Source: an uncultured Sphingomonas sp.
GTDB taxonomy: Bacteria > Pseudomonadota > Alphaproteobacteria > Sphingomonadales > Sphingomonadaceae
DNA: 64,000 nucleotides
Reading direction: 5' to 3'
Assembly (NCBI RefSeq): GCF_937871615.1
Contig: NZ_CALMPA010000064.1
Coordinates: 1 to 64,000, forward strand
The notes under the pieces were generated by a model. The model saw only the letters and a program-made list of their open reading frames with translations, had not been told where the DNA came from and made no database searches. Shown here piece after piece: positions 8,635 to 18,656 of the stretch. The position numbers and the translations under genes were made by a program. Position 1 is the stretch's first letter, and the number at the start of each line of letters is the position of its first letter.

Positions 8635-9776
8635 GCGAACGACTCCTTGTGGACAACCGGGCCGACCGGCAGCGCGGCGAGCGGCGCATCGAGACTTTCG
8701 ACGAGATCGGCGAGATCGCGCGCCGCATTGGGCTTGCCGCAGCCGCGCGCGCGACCGGCGGCATTTTCCAGCGCCTCGGGATCGAGGCCGAGCTTCTGCA
8801 TCTGTTTGGCGAGTTCCGAAGGGGTGAACTGGCTCTGCGGGATCGTCCGCGCGCCGCCCGCGCGGGTGATTTCGCGCGCGTTCACGGTCTGATGGTCGTC
8901 GGTCGCGATCGGCAGCGGCACGAGGATCGCCGGGCGCCCCGCCACCGTCAGTTCCGCCAGCGTCGAGGCGCCGGCGCGCGCGATCACGACATGCGCCCAG
9001 CCGAGATGCTCGGGCAGATCGGGCAGATAGGTTGCAAGGTCGGCCGCGATATCGAGTTCGGCATATTTGGCACGCGCCGCGTCGATATCCTCGACCCGCG
9101 CCTGATGCGTCACCTGCAACCGCCGACGAAACGCGACCGGCAGCATGGCGAGACCATCGGGCACCACCTTGCTCAGCACGCTGGCGCCCTGCGATCCGCC
9201 GGTGACGAGCACGCGGAAGATGCCGTCCTCCTCCAGCAGCGGATAGGGCCTGGCCCGCAGCGCCAGCACGCTATCGCGCACCGGATTGCCGACGCAATGC
9301 GCCTTCATCTGATAGGCGGGCTTAAGCCGCTCCGTCTCGGCGTAGGAAGTGGCGATCGCATCGACGCGCCGCGCGACCAGCCGGTTGACGCGCCCCAGCA
9401 CGGCGTTCTGCTCATGGATCGCGGTGGGGATTTTCTCCGCGAAGGCCGCCGCCAGCGCCGGAAAAGCGGGATAGCCACCGAAACCGATCACCGCCGCCGG
9501 GGTGAAGGTTCGATAGAGTTCACGCGCCATTGCCCGGCCGCGCCACATCTCGCGCGCCGCCCTGACCCAGCCGACCGGGCCACCGCTGAGCCGCCCGGCG
9601 GGCAGCACATGCGTCTGCACGCCCTCGAACAGGCCGGGAAAGCGCACGCCGCGCTCGTCCGACACCAATGCGACACGATGCCCGCGCCGGATCAGTTCCT
9701 CCGCCAGCGCGGCGGCGGGGACCATATGCCCGCCCGTCCCACCCGCGGCGAGAACGAAATGCCGCGCCCGCGTCAT
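8631..9776 (-). CDS. murG: UDP-GlcNAc:lipid I N-acetylglucosaminyltransferase MurG
   Basis: Peripheral membrane GT-B glycosyltransferase that converts lipid I to lipid II. The 381-residue product has the N-terminal glycine loop [12 protein letters not shown] (about 10-21), a second glycine loop [12 protein letters not shown], and the donor-site block [24 protein letters not shown]. Both ends are coupled by 4-nt ATGA overlaps, to ftsW upstream and murC downstream. Length is slightly above the family norm because of an Ala-rich C-terminal extension. Confidence 0.97.
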   Translation of the reverse strand: MTRARHFVLAAGGTGGHMVPAAALAEELIRRGHRVALVSDERGVRFPGLFEGVQTHVLPAGRLSGGPVGWVRAAREMWRGRAMARELYRTFTPAAVIGFGGYPAFPALAAAFAEKIPTAIHEQNAVLGRVNRLVARRVDAIATSYAETERLKPAYQMKAHCVGNPVRDSVLALRARPYPLLEEDGIFRVLVTGGSQGASVLSKVVPDGLAMLPVAFRRRLQVTHQARVEDIDAARAKYAELDIAADLATYLPDLPEHLGWAHVVIARAGASTLAELTVAGRPAILVPLPIATDDHQTVNAREITRAGGARTIPQSQFTPSELAKQMQKLGLDPEALENAAGRARGCGKPNAARDLADLVESLDAPLAALPVGPVVHKESFA

Positions 9777-11005
9777 AGCGCGCCCCAGCGCGTGACATAG
9801 GGGCTGCGCAACAGGAACGGATTGCGGCGCGTGAAGGTGAGCAACAGGCCCATCCCGATCGACAGCGCGATCATCGACGAGCCACCATAGCTGATAAACG
9901 GCAAGGTCATGCCTTTGGAAGGTGCGAGGCCGGTATTGACCGCCATCGAGACCAGCGCCTGCGCGCCGAACTGGGTGGCAAGCCCGCCGGCCGCGAGCAG
10001 TTTGAAATTATCCTGTTCGTCGAGCAGCTTGACGAAAACGCGCACGACGATCGCGAGAAACATCACCGCGATCACCATGCACGCGATCAGGCCGAACTCC
10101 TCGCCGATGACGGAGAAGATATAGTCGGTGTGCGCTTCGGGAAGCCCGAATTTCACCCGACCGCCGCCGGGGCCGGTGCCGGTCCAGCCGCCCGCCGTCA
10201 GCGTGGCATGCGCGGCGTTGGTCTGGAAATGGTCGCTCGCCCCCGCCCCTTCGGCATCGGGAAACAGGAAAGCGTCAATGCGGGTCCGCGCCGTCCCGTA
10301 AAACATATAAGCGGCGACGAGCGCCGCCGGCGCCATCGCGACGAAGGCGGCGATGGTGCGCATCGGCGTGCCCGCGATCATCAGCAACGCGAGCCAGACC
10401 GCGCAAAAGATGATCGTCTGCCCAAGATCCGGCTGGAGCATCAGCATCGCCGCGACCATCCCGGTCATGACGAAGGTGATGGCGGTGACCGGCAACGATT
10501 CGTCGCGCGCGCGCAGCGAAAGCAGCCACGCGACGGTGACGATGAAGCAGGGCTTGAGGAATTCGGACGGCTGGAATTGCGCCAGGCCAAAGCCGATCCA
10601 GCGCCGCGCGCCATTCACCGAAACACCGACCAGCGGAGTGATCGCCAGCAGCGCCGCGAAGACGCAGCATCCCACCACCGCGAGCCGCCGCGCGGTGTTC
10701 ACCGGCAGCATCGAGGTGATGAACAACACCGGCAGCGACACCGCCACCCACATCACCTGCCGCCAGAAATAATAGAGCGGCGGGAATTTCACATGCTCGC
10801 CCGAATAACGCACCGCGCTCGCCGGACTGGCGGCGGCGACCGCGAGCAGGCCGATCGCGATCAGCGCGAGCGTGAGCAACAGCAGCACGCGATCGGTATC
10901 CCAGAACCATGTGCCAAGCGGCGAGCGATCACCGCGCCCGCCCCGGCCCTTCAGCCGCGCGCGAAGGCTCGCATCGGTGACGATCTCCACCTGCTCCTCG
11001 CTCAT
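9773..11005 (-). CDS. ftsW: Lipid II polymerase / division SEDS protein FtsW
   Basis: SEDS-family glycosyltransferase that polymerises septal peptidoglycan with FtsI. I start it at the ATG at 11005, which overlaps the murD stop as ATGA, giving 410 residues; the open frame extends further upstream only as an antisense-like shadow inside murD. The N-terminus is cytoplasmic (MSEEQVEIV...), followed by about ten hydrophobic segments. SEDS landmarks include WIGFGLAQFQPSEFLK, LQPDLGQT, the GLPEAHTDYIFSVIGEEFG loop and the C-terminal PFISYGGSSMIALS. It lies between murD and murG, the standard position. Confidence 0.96.
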   Translation of the reverse strand: MSEEQVEIVTDASLRARLKGRGGRGDRSPLGTWFWDTDRVLLLLTLALIAIGLLAVAAASPASAVRYSGEHVKFPPLYYFWRQVMWVAVSLPVLFITSMLPVNTARRLAVVGCCVFAALLAITPLVGVSVNGARRWIGFGLAQFQPSEFLKPCFIVTVAWLLSLRARDESLPVTAITFVMTGMVAAMLMLQPDLGQTIIFCAVWLALLMIAGTPMRTIAAFVAMAPAALVAAYMFYGTARTRIDAFLFPDAEGAGASDHFQTNAAHATLTAGGWTGTGPGGGRVKFGLPEAHTDYIFSVIGEEFGLIACMVIAVMFLAIVVRVFVKLLDEQDNFKLLAAGGLATQFGAQALVSMAVNTGLAPSKGMTLPFISYGGSSMIALSIGMGLLLTFTRRNPFLLRSPYVTRWGAL

Positions 11006-12291
11006 GCCAACGCCTCCACCGCGTCGCGAAACGCCTGCGCCCGATGCTCGTAATCGCGAAACTGATCGAAGGATGCAGCAGCCGGCGAAAGCAACACCGT
11101 GTCTCCGGGCCGGGCCTCGCGCGCTGCGTTCGCGACGGCGGCGGCGAGCGTTCCCGCTTCCTCCACCGGCATCAGATCGCGCAGGATCGTGGCGAAGCGC
11201 GGGCCAGCCTCCCCAATCGTATAAGCACGCACGACATGATCGAAATACGGTCGGCACGCATCGAGATCATCGCCCTTGGCGCGCCCGCCGACGATCCAGT
11301 GAACCCGCGGGAAAGCGCCCAGCGCGGGCGCGGTGCTTTCGGGATTGGTCGCCTTGCTGTCATCGACATAAGCGACGCCATCGAGGTCGCGCACCTTTTC
11401 CATGCGGTGCGGCAGGCCGGCAAAGCTCTGCAACCCGCGATCGATATTCTTTTCCTTCACCCCCAGCGCCTTGGCGACGGCGATCGCCGCAAGCGCGTTA
11501 TGCGCGTTATGCGGCCCTTGCAGGCTTGGCCAACCGGCCTGATCGAGGCACGCGCCGGGCGCGATCCTGGTGACGTGTTCGCCGCGCGCGGACAAGGAGC
11601 GCGCGATCCCCGCGGAGGCACCGTCCCCGATCCCGATCACCGCCTCGTGGCGTGGGGACTGCATCGCGAAAAGCCGCGCCTTGGCGGCGACATAGCCGTC
11701 GAACCCGTCATAGCGATCAAGGTGATCCGGCGTGATGTTGAGCAGCACCGCGACATCGCAATCGAGCGTCTGCGTCAGGTCAATCTGATAGCTCGACAAT
11801 TCCAGCACATAGACGCCTCCGGCCGGTAGCGGCTCCTGTCCGAGGATCGGCAGGCCGATATTGCCACCCATCAGCGCCGGCACCCCAGCCGCCTGAAGGA
11901 TATGGGTGACCAGCGCGGTGGTGGTCGACTTGCCGTTGGTGCCGGTGATGCCGACCACGCGATGCGGCGGCAGTTCGGCGCGCGCATCGGCGAACAGCTC
12001 GATATCCCCGGTGATCGGCACCCGCGCGGCCCGCGCCCTGGCGGCCAGCGGATGCGTGTTGATCGGCACCCCCGGCGACACGACGAGCGCATCGAACCCG
12101 GCGAGGTCGATCGCGTCGAGATCGGCGAATTCAACCGCCTCGCCGGCCAGCGCCTCGCGTCGCGCCGGATCGGTGTCCCAGGCCACCACCTGCGCGCCGC
12201 CGGCGACAAGCGCGCGCACGGTCGCCGCGCCGGTCCGCGCCAGCCCCAGCACCGCATAACGCTTGCCGCGCCAGAGGGAGGAGACGATCAC
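11002..12291 (-). CDS. murD: UDP-N-acetylmuramoylalanine--D-glutamate ligase MurD
   Basis: Mur ligase that adds D-glutamate to UDP-MurNAc-L-Ala. The 429-residue product has an N-terminal UDP-binding motif ([10 protein letters not shown]), the ATP P-loop [14 protein letters not shown] at about 114-127, the [12 protein letters not shown] motif and the [11 protein letters not shown] segment. The start is a GTG at 12291 that overlaps the mraY stop (GTGA), and its own stop overlaps the ftsW ATG. This double coupling supports the chosen start. Confidence 0.97.
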   Translation of the reverse strand: MIVSSLWRGKRYAVLGLARTGAATVRALVAGGAQVVAWDTDPARREALAGEAVEFADLDAIDLAGFDALVVSPGVPINTHPLAARARAARVPITGDIELFADARAELPPHRVVGITGTNGKSTTTALVTHILQAAGVPALMGGNIGLPILGQEPLPAGGVYVLELSSYQIDLTQTLDCDVAVLLNITPDHLDRYDGFDGYVAAKARLFAMQSPRHEAVIGIGDGASAGIARSLSARGEHVTRIAPGACLDQAGWPSLQGPHNAHNALAAIAVAKALGVKEKNIDRGLQSFAGLPHRMEKVRDLDGVAYVDDSKATNPESTAPALGAFPRVHWIVGGRAKGDDLDACRPYFDHVVRAYTIGEAGPRFATILRDLMPVEEAGTLAAAVANAAREARPGDTVLLSPAAASFDQFRDYEHRAQAFRDAVEALA

Positions 12292-13358
12292 CTTAGCTTC
12301 AGCGTCGAGAGGCCAGCGAGCGCCAGCACCAGCGCGATGATCCAGAAACGGATCACCACGGTCGGCTCGCTCCAGCCGAGCTGTTCGAAATGGTGGTGGA
12401 TCGGCGCCATGCGGAACACGCGCTTGCCGGTGCGCTTGTACACCGCGACCTGGATGATGACGGAGAGGGCCTCGACCACGAACAGGCCGCCGATGATCCC
12501 CAGCACGATCTCGTGATGCGCGATCACCGCGATCGTGCCGAGCGCCCCGCCGAGCGCGAGGCTGCCGGTATCGCCCATGAACACCGCCGCCGGGGGCGCG
12601 TTATACCACAGGAACGCCAGCCCCGCCCCGATCATCGCCCCGCAGAAGATCGCCAGATCGCCCGCGCGCGGCACATGCGGCAGCCCGAGATAGTCCGCGA
12701 ACTTCACGTTCCCGACGAGATAGACGATAATCATGAACGCAACCGCCGCGATAATCACCGGCATGGTGGCCAACCCGTCCAGCCCGTCGGTGAGGTTCAC
12801 CGCATTGCCGAACGACACGATCGTGAACGCGGCGAACAACGGGTAGAGATAGCCGAGATCGAGATAATAGCGGTTGGTGAACGGCAGATACAGCGCGGTG
12901 CCATTCTCCTGACTGATGATCCATGCCGCGACCCCGGCGATAATGAACTCCAGCAGCAGGCGGACGCGACCGGGGATGCCCGCCGTCGTCGCCTTGGTCA
13001 CCTTGTCGTAATCGTCCATGAAGCCGATCGCGCCGAAGCCGAGCGTGACGAACAGGCTGGCCCAGACGAACGGATTCCTGAGATCCATCCAGATCAGGAT
13101 CGCGAGACTGAGGCTCGTCAGGATCATCAGCCCGCCCATCGTGGGCGTGCCGCGCTTGGCGAGATGGGTCTGCGGCCCATCCGCACGGATCGGCTGGCCC
13201 TTGCCCTGGCGCACACGCAGCCAGCCGATGAACTTCGGCCCGATGATGAGACCGATGAACAGCGCGGTCGCGATCGCGCCGCCGGTGCGGAAGGAGAGAT
13301 AGCGGATGAGATTGAGGACACTCGGGAAGCCGAGGCTCTCTGCGATCAGATACAACAC
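12288..13358 (-). CDS. mraY: Phospho-N-acetylmuramoyl-pentapeptide transferase MraY
   Basis: Integral membrane enzyme that transfers phospho-MurNAc-pentapeptide to undecaprenyl phosphate, making lipid I. The 356-residue product has about ten transmembrane segments and the diagnostic loops [17 protein letters not shown] (catalytic aspartates), [10 protein letters not shown] and MAPIHHHFE. Translation starts at a GTG at 13358 that shares one base with the murF stop (TAGTG). Length is typical. Confidence 0.98.
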   Translation of the reverse strand: MLYLIAESLGFPSVLNLIRYLSFRTGGAIATALFIGLIIGPKFIGWLRVRQGKGQPIRADGPQTHLAKRGTPTMGGLMILTSLSLAILIWMDLRNPFVWASLFVTLGFGAIGFMDDYDKVTKATTAGIPGRVRLLLEFIIAGVAAWIISQENGTALYLPFTNRYYLDLGYLYPLFAAFTIVSFGNAVNLTDGLDGLATMPVIIAAVAFMIIVYLVGNVKFADYLGLPHVPRAGDLAIFCGAMIGAGLAFLWYNAPPAAVFMGDTGSLALGGALGTIAVIAHHEIVLGIIGGLFVVEALSVIIQVAVYKRTGKRVFRMAPIHHHFEQLGWSEPTVVIRFWIIALVLALAGLSTLKLR

Positions 13359-14725
13359 TATGCAACGCCCCCGGCCAGCGCCGCGACAACCCGCGACAAC
13401 CCGACTCCGTTCGATCCCTTCACGAGCACCGCGTCACCCGGCGCGATCACTTGCATCAGGCGATCAAGCGCGGTTGCGGCATCAGGCACATGAACGAAAT
13501 CGACGCGCCCCTCAAGAGCCCGAGCGAGCGGCGCCATCCTTTCGCCGACCAGCAGCGCCGTCTCGACGCGCGCGGCGAGCAACGGCTCCGCCAGCCCGGC
13601 GTGATAGGCGTCGCTCGCCTCGCCCAGCTCGCGCATTTCACCGAGCACCGCGACATGGCGCCCCGGCTCATGCCCGAGCACTTCGAGCGTCGCCGCCATC
13701 GACGCCGGATTGGCGTTATAGCTTTCGTCGATCACCAGCGCCTCGCCGCCTCGGATCGTCGCGGTGAAGCGCTCCCCGCGCCCCGCGAGGCCGCCCAGTT
13801 CACCCAGCGCGAGGCCGGCAAGCCCCAGATCACCCCCAGCCACATCGACCGCGGCGATCACCGCCAGCGCGTTCGACACCCAATGCTGCCCCGGCTGCGC
13901 GATAGTGAAGCTCAGTTCCCGCTCCCCCACCTTCGCGGTGACGAACGTGCCGGTCGAAAGCCGCATCGTCTCGATCGGATGCACGTCCGCGCCCCTATCC
14001 AGCCCGAAGGTGACGATCCGCGCGGCATATGGGCGGGCGGCGGCGATCAGCCGATCGCGATGCGGGCTATCATATGGCACGATCGCGGTGCCCCCCGGCT
14101 CCAGCCCGCGAAAAATCTCGCCCTTGGCGTCCGCGATCGCGCTTTCGTCCGCGAAGAATTCCGTATGAGCCGGCGCGATCGCGGTGACCATCGCGATATG
14201 CGGGCGGACGAGGGTGGTAAGATGCGCCAGCTCGCCCGGATGGTTCATCCCCATCTCGAACACGCCGAAGCGCGTTTCCCGCGGCATCCGCGCGAGGCTC
14301 AGCGGCACGCCTGTATGATTGTTATAGCTTTTGACCGAGCGATGCGCCGCGCCACGGGCGCCACGGTCGAGCGCCGCGAACAGCGCCTCCTTGGTGGAGG
14401 TCTTGCCGACCGATCCGGTAACGCCGATCACGACGCCCGCCATCCGCGCACGGCTGGCGCGCGCCATGTCCTCAAGCGCGGCGAACGTGTCCGCGACGCG
14501 AACACAAGGGTGCGCGGTATCTTCCGATACCAGCGCACCCGCCGCGCCCCGCGCGAAGGCGTTATCGAGAAAGCGGTGGCCGTCGGTTTCCGCGCCCTTC
14601 ATCGCGACGAACAAATCGCCCGCGCCGATCTCCCGGCTGTCGAACGCGACACCGGAGATCGAAAAATCGGCGGACGCGTCGCCGCTGGTGGCGGCCGCGA
14701 TCTCGGCGGAGGTCCAAAGAGTCAT
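13358..14725 (-). CDS. murF: UDP-N-acetylmuramoyl-tripeptide--D-alanyl-D-alanine ligase MurF
   Basis: Mur ligase that adds the D-Ala-D-Ala made by Ddl. The 455-residue product carries the ATP P-loop [14 protein letters not shown] at about 101-114, the [12 protein letters not shown] motif, and the [11 protein letters not shown] segment typical of MurF. I use the ATG at 14725; an in-frame GTG just before it (14728) is an alternative. It lies 39 nt downstream of the 43-codon ORF that follows murE, so unlike its neighbours it is not directly overlapped with murE. Confidence 0.97.
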   Translation of the reverse strand: MTLWTSAEIAAATSGDASADFSISGVAFDSREIGAGDLFVAMKGAETDGHRFLDNAFARGAAGALVSEDTAHPCVRVADTFAALEDMARASRARMAGVVIGVTGSVGKTSTKEALFAALDRGARGAAHRSVKSYNNHTGVPLSLARMPRETRFGVFEMGMNHPGELAHLTTLVRPHIAMVTAIAPAHTEFFADESAIADAKGEIFRGLEPGGTAIVPYDSPHRDRLIAAARPYAARIVTFGLDRGADVHPIETMRLSTGTFVTAKVGERELSFTIAQPGQHWVSNALAVIAAVDVAGGDLGLAGLALGELGGLAGRGERFTATIRGGEALVIDESYNANPASMAATLEVLGHEPGRHVAVLGEMRELGEASDAYHAGLAEPLLAARVETALLVGERMAPLARALEGRVDFVHVPDAATALDRLMQVIAPGDAVLVKGSNGVGLSRVVAALAGGVA

Positions 14726-14764
14726 CACCGCCCTATAGCACCCCGAAAAGGCAAGTCCGCCGCG

Positions 14765-14896
14765 TCAACGCAGCCCGCTCACCGTTTCGCCGCTGACCAG
14801 TTCATACCGCAGCCCGAGCTTGCGGCGTTCGCGCGGTCGTTTTTCGCCATCGGCCTGGGCGAACGGACGGACGGGAATGTTGATCTTCCTTTTCAC
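14765..14896 (-). CDS. Untracked 43-residue basic ORF coupled to murE
   Basis: Between murE and murF the minus strand encodes a 43-residue reading frame from GTG at 14896 to TGA at 14765. The GTG overlaps the murE stop as GTGA, the same coupling used throughout this operon, and it fills the only sizeable murE-murF gap. The product starts MKRKINIPVRPFAQADG, has a strongly basic centre (KRPRERRK) and ends LVSGETVSGLR, with no signal peptide or membrane segment. I do not recognise a family. It may be a real micro-protein, or an ORF whose translation carries ribosomes from murE to murF. Existence as a translated ORF is inferred from the coupling and tight fit. Confidence 0.55.
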   Translation of the reverse strand: MKRKINIPVRPFAQADGEKRPRERRKLGLRYELVSGETVSGLR

Positions 14897-16305
14897 GCTA
14901 CCTCCCTTGCGACAGTCACATCATCGAACGGCAGGACGAGATCGCCAACGATCTGCCCCTGTTCATGCCCCTTGCCGGCGATCAGCACGATATCGGCGGC
15001 GGCGGCCATGCCCACCGCCCGCGCGATCGCCGCGCGACGATCGCCGATCTCGATCGCGCCGGGCGCCCCGGCCAACACCTCGGCGCGGATCACGGCGGGA
15101 TTTTCGGTACGCGGATTATCGTCAGTCACGATCACCACATCGGCCTGCGCGGCGGCGATCTGCCCCATCGGCTCGCGCTTGCCATGATCGCGATCCCCGC
15201 CCGCGCCGAATACCAGGATCAGCCGCCCGGAGACGTGCGGGCGCAGCGCCGCGATCGCGGCGGCCAGCGCGTCCGGCGTATGCGCGTAATCTACATAGAT
15301 CGGCGCGCCCGATGCCGCGATCGCGGCACGTTCCAGCCGCCCGCGCACCGGCTGAAGCCGCCCGAGATTGGCGATCGTCGTCGCGACATCCCCGCCGGTC
15401 GCGATCACCAGCCCCGCCGCCACCAGCGCATTGGCGGCCTGATAGGCGCCGATCAGCGGCAGCGTCACCTTATGCTCGCGACCATCGGCGGCGATCACCA
15501 GCCCCTGCCCGAGCAAGGTGGGATCGCGTGACACCAGCCGCAGCGTGTCGCCATGCTCGCCCACGGTAATCAGCCCGTTGCGCCGCGCACGGGCGAGGTC
15601 GATCACCCGCTCGGATTGCGGATCGTCCACCCACACCACCGCGGTTCCCTCATCCGCCAGCACTTCGGCGAACAGGCGCAGCTTGGCGGTGAAATAGGCC
15701 GCCATGTCTCCATGATAGTCGAGGTGATCGCGGCTCAGATTGGTGAAGGCCGCCGCCGTCACCGGCACGCCCTCGGTGCGATACTGGCTGAGCCCGTGGC
15801 TCGATGCCTCGAACGCCAGATGGGTGACGCCCTCGCGCGCCAACCCGCCGACATTGGACAGGAACGTCACCACATCGGGCGTGGTGAGCCCGGTCGTCAC
15901 CCGATCATCCGCGGTGGCTACACCGAGCGTGCCGATCGACGCGGCGTTGTGCCCGGCCATGCGCCACAACTGACGCGTCATCTCCACGGTGGAGGTCTTG
16001 CCGTTGGTGCCGGTGACCGCCACCGCCGTTTCGGGGAAGGGGGCGAAGAATCGCGCCGCCAGCGCGGCGAAAGCGGCACGTGGATTGGCGGACGCGATAT
16101 GCCGCGCGCCCTCGACCCGCGCCTCCGGCCGCGCGACGACGGCGATCGCGCCGGCAGCCACCGCGGCGGGGATGAAATCCTCCCCGTTCACGCGCTGCCC
16201 CTCGAACGCGCCGAAGATCGTGCCCGGCGCGACCTTGCGATGATCTATCGCGAAGCCGGTCACCTGCGCGGCCTCGTCTCCGCCGATGAGTTGACCCAGC
16301 CTCAT
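14893..16305 (-). CDS. murE: UDP-N-acetylmuramoyl-L-alanyl-D-glutamate--2,6-diaminopimelate ligase MurE
   Basis: Mur ligase that adds the third stem-peptide residue. I start it at ATG 16305 (MRLGQLIGGDE), overlapping the ftsI stop as ATGA, which gives 470 residues; the longer open frame upstream is antisense-like reading through ftsI. The ATP P-loop VTGTNGKTSTVE is at about 97-108, followed by EASSHGL and NLSRDHLDYHG. The DNPR box (TDDNPRTENP, about residue 395) is the established signature for meso-diaminopimelate specificity, so the peptidoglycan should be DAP type. The stop overlaps the GTG of the micro-ORF downstream. Confidence 0.97.
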   Translation of the reverse strand: MRLGQLIGGDEAAQVTGFAIDHRKVAPGTIFGAFEGQRVNGEDFIPAAVAAGAIAVVARPEARVEGARHIASANPRAAFAALAARFFAPFPETAVAVTGTNGKTSTVEMTRQLWRMAGHNAASIGTLGVATADDRVTTGLTTPDVVTFLSNVGGLAREGVTHLAFEASSHGLSQYRTEGVPVTAAAFTNLSRDHLDYHGDMAAYFTAKLRLFAEVLADEGTAVVWVDDPQSERVIDLARARRNGLITVGEHGDTLRLVSRDPTLLGQGLVIAADGREHKVTLPLIGAYQAANALVAAGLVIATGGDVATTIANLGRLQPVRGRLERAAIAASGAPIYVDYAHTPDALAAAIAALRPHVSGRLILVFGAGGDRDHGKREPMGQIAAAQADVVIVTDDNPRTENPAVIRAEVLAGAPGAIEIGDRRAAIARAVGMAAAADIVLIAGKGHEQGQIVGDLVLPFDDVTVAREVA

Positions 16306-18023
16306 TCGGCGCTCCCCTTTTCTTCCTTCTTGCCCGGCGCCTTCCACAGCAATGGGTTCAAATCGCTTTCGTCGATATCGCGGTGATCGTCGGGGATCAC
16401 GCCGAGCAACGCGCCGGTACGGCTGATGACGCGGCTCACCACGGGCGCGACGGTAAAGGCCGCGGTGGTTTGAAACGAATTGGCCTGCACGCGCTTGGGG
16501 GAATCCATCATGGCGATCACCACATAGCGCGGCGCATCCATCGGGAAAGCCGCCGCGAAGGTGGAGACGTTGACGTTGCGGGCATAGCCGCCGCGCTGCG
16601 CCACCTCGGCGGTGCCAGTCTTGCCGCCGACGCGATAGCCGGGCGCCTCGCCGCGCCGCCCGGTGCCATCGAGCACGATCAGGCGAAGAAGCTGGCGCAT
16701 ACGATCGCTCGTCGATTGCTTCAGCACGCGGCGCCCCCTGGGCTGCTGGCCCGGCGCGATCCGGAGCAATGTGGGCGGATGCCAGACCCCGCCGTTGACC
16801 ATCGCGGCATAGGCGCTGGCAAGATGCAGCGGCGTCACCGCGATGCCGTGGCCATAGGCGGTGGTCATCACCGTGGTTCGCGCCCAGAAGCTGGGCCACA
16901 AGGGCCGCGCCTTCTCGACCAGTTCGATATCGGGCCGGTGATCGAAAGCGAGCTTGCGGAACATATCCTGCATCCGCGCCGCGCCCACCATGTCGGCGAT
17001 CCGGGCGGTGGCGATATTCGATGAATAGATCAATGTTTCCGGTATGTTGAGCCAGCGTTTCTGCTCGTGCCCGCGATCATCGTGGATCGTGAACCCGCCG
17101 ACCTTCAACGGCACCGTCGCATCGAAGCGCCGGCTCATGTCGGTGACGACGCCATAATCAATCGCGGCCGCCATCGCGATCGGCTTGAAGGTGGAGCCGA
17201 GTTCGTAAACCGACTGGGTGACGTTATTACGCAGTTCCTCGGTGCCCGCCATGCCGACGCGGTTGGGATTGAACAGCGGCAGCGATACCATCGCGATCAC
17301 TTCGCCGGTATGCGCGTCCATCACGATGCCGGCGGCGCCCTTGGCCTGCATTTCCCCCATCGCGCGGCCGAGTTCGCTTTCCATCGCCGCCTGGACGCGG
17401 CTGTCGATCGACAGCGCCACCGGGGTCGCGCCTTGCACGGGATCGGTCAGCCGCGCGTCGAGCGCGCGCTCCATCCCGCTCATCGCCTTCCCCTCGGTGG
17501 AGAGGAAGCCCAGCGCATGGGCGGCCATCGTCGATTGCGGATAGAGCCGCTGCGTCTGTCGTTCGAAAACGACGCCCGGTTCGCCGATCGCGTTCACCGC
17601 CTCGACCAGCGCGGGGCTGGCGCGGCGGTTGAGATAGGTGAAGGGCACCTTCTTGGTGATCTGCGCATAAAACCACGGCTGGTTGCCGATATCAGGCATC
17701 AGATCCGCCAGCCGCTGCGCGATCATGCTGCGATCGCCGAGCAGCCGATCGGGATGAACGCCGATCGCCCATGCCTCGATCGTGCGCGCCAGCGGCTCGC
17801 CGTTGCGATCGACGATATCGCCGCGCGGCGCCGGCCCCAGAATCGCGGCGCGCGCCGGCCTACCCTCGATCGCGAGCCATACGAGCCGCCCGGCGACCAC
17901 GGTGACCGCCGCGACGAACAGCAGCATCAGCATCATCAGGCGCATGTGCTGCGTTGCAAGCAGCGCGTGCCGCTGCTCGCTGGCTTTTACCGATCGGGCA
18001 GGGCGCGCGACCAGCGTTGTCAA
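16302..18023 (-). CDS. ftsI: Division transpeptidase FtsI (PBP3)
   Basis: Class B penicillin-binding protein that cross-links septal peptidoglycan. The 573-residue product has a cytoplasmic N-terminus, one transmembrane anchor at about 28-50, a PBP dimerisation domain, and the full transpeptidase triad: S277-T-F-K280, S-S-N at about 334-336 and K-T-G at about 468-470. The start coincides with TTG at 18023, overlapping the ftsL stop as TTGA; no ATG lies nearby before the membrane anchor, so the TTG fits the coupling pattern of this operon. Its stop overlaps the murE ATG. Confidence 0.97.
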   Translation of the reverse strand: MTTLVARPARSVKASEQRHALLATQHMRLMMLMLLFVAAVTVVAGRLVWLAIEGRPARAAILGPAPRGDIVDRNGEPLARTIEAWAIGVHPDRLLGDRSMIAQRLADLMPDIGNQPWFYAQITKKVPFTYLNRRASPALVEAVNAIGEPGVVFERQTQRLYPQSTMAAHALGFLSTEGKAMSGMERALDARLTDPVQGATPVALSIDSRVQAAMESELGRAMGEMQAKGAAGIVMDAHTGEVIAMVSLPLFNPNRVGMAGTEELRNNVTQSVYELGSTFKPIAMAAAIDYGVVTDMSRRFDATVPLKVGGFTIHDDRGHEQKRWLNIPETLIYSSNIATARIADMVGAARMQDMFRKLAFDHRPDIELVEKARPLWPSFWARTTVMTTAYGHGIAVTPLHLASAYAAMVNGGVWHPPTLLRIAPGQQPRGRRVLKQSTSDRMRQLLRLIVLDGTGRRGEAPGYRVGGKTGTAEVAQRGGYARNVNVSTFAAAFPMDAPRYVVIAMMDSPKRVQANSFQTTAAFTVAPVVSRVISRTGALLGVIPDDHRDIDESDLNPLLWKAPGKKEEKGSAE

Positions 18024-18655
18024 CGTAGCCGCCGTGCCTCGGCTCGCGCGCCGCTTGCCAGATCGCCGAGCGTCGTATCGCTCAGCAGCGACCTGTCGAG
18101 CATCGCCACCGCCTTGCCCTTGCGCGATTCCGCCACCGGCGCGGGATCGGCGGCGGCGGTGCGCATCACCACCGCGGCGGTGAGCTTCGGCGCGCTCGCC
18201 TCAACCGGGCGGGCCGCGACCTTCACCAGCGCAGCCGGGCGCGCGACGGCGGGCGCCTCATCTATCGCCTGCGCCGGCGCGACCGGCGACGGCAGCGACG
18301 GAACGACCAGCGCGGCGGTGCGGATCGCGCCCTGCTGCTGACCCGGCATCGGCGCGGCGTGATCGAAGCTGATCGACGCGAGTTGCCCCTCGTCGCGCAC
18401 GAACTGCCCGGCGGTGGGCGAAGCCAGCGCCAGCGTATCGCCGTTCCAGCGCTCAAGCTGGGTCAGGTTCGAGCGAACGTCAAACTCGGTCTCCAGCGCG
18501 CGGATATCACGCTGCGCGACGCCGATCCGGCCGTTGAGCTGCTCCAGCCGCTTGCGCTCGGCGGCGACCTGAAGCGAGACGAGATAGAAGCCCAGCGACA
18601 CGATCACCACGCCGCCGAACCAACCCAGACCCTTCAACCGATAAGTCGCTGCCAT
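18020..18655 (-). CDS. ftsL: FtsL-position bitopic division protein
   Basis: I start this at ATG 18655 (MAATYRLKGLG), one base after the rsmH stop, giving 211 residues. It has a short cytoplasmic tail, one transmembrane segment at about 9-28, and a heptad-like region at about 30-65 (AERKRLEQLNGRIG) that fits the periplasmic coiled coil of FtsL, which pairs with FtsB and FtsQ. The remaining about 120 residues are Ala/Pro/Val-rich and low complexity, longer than classical FtsL but usual for alphaproteobacteria. The identity rests on position between rsmH and ftsI plus topology, since FtsL sequences are poorly conserved. It couples to ftsI by TTGA. Confidence 0.85.
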   Translation of the reverse strand: MAATYRLKGLGWFGGVVIVSLGFYLVSLQVAAERKRLEQLNGRIGVAQRDIRALETEFDVRSNLTQLERWNGDTLALASPTAGQFVRDEGQLASISFDHAAPMPGQQQGAIRTAALVVPSLPSPVAPAQAIDEAPAVARPAALVKVAARPVEASAPKLTAAVVMRTAAADPAPVAESRKGKAVAMLDRSLLSDTTLGDLASGARAEARRLR

Positions 18656-18656
18656 G

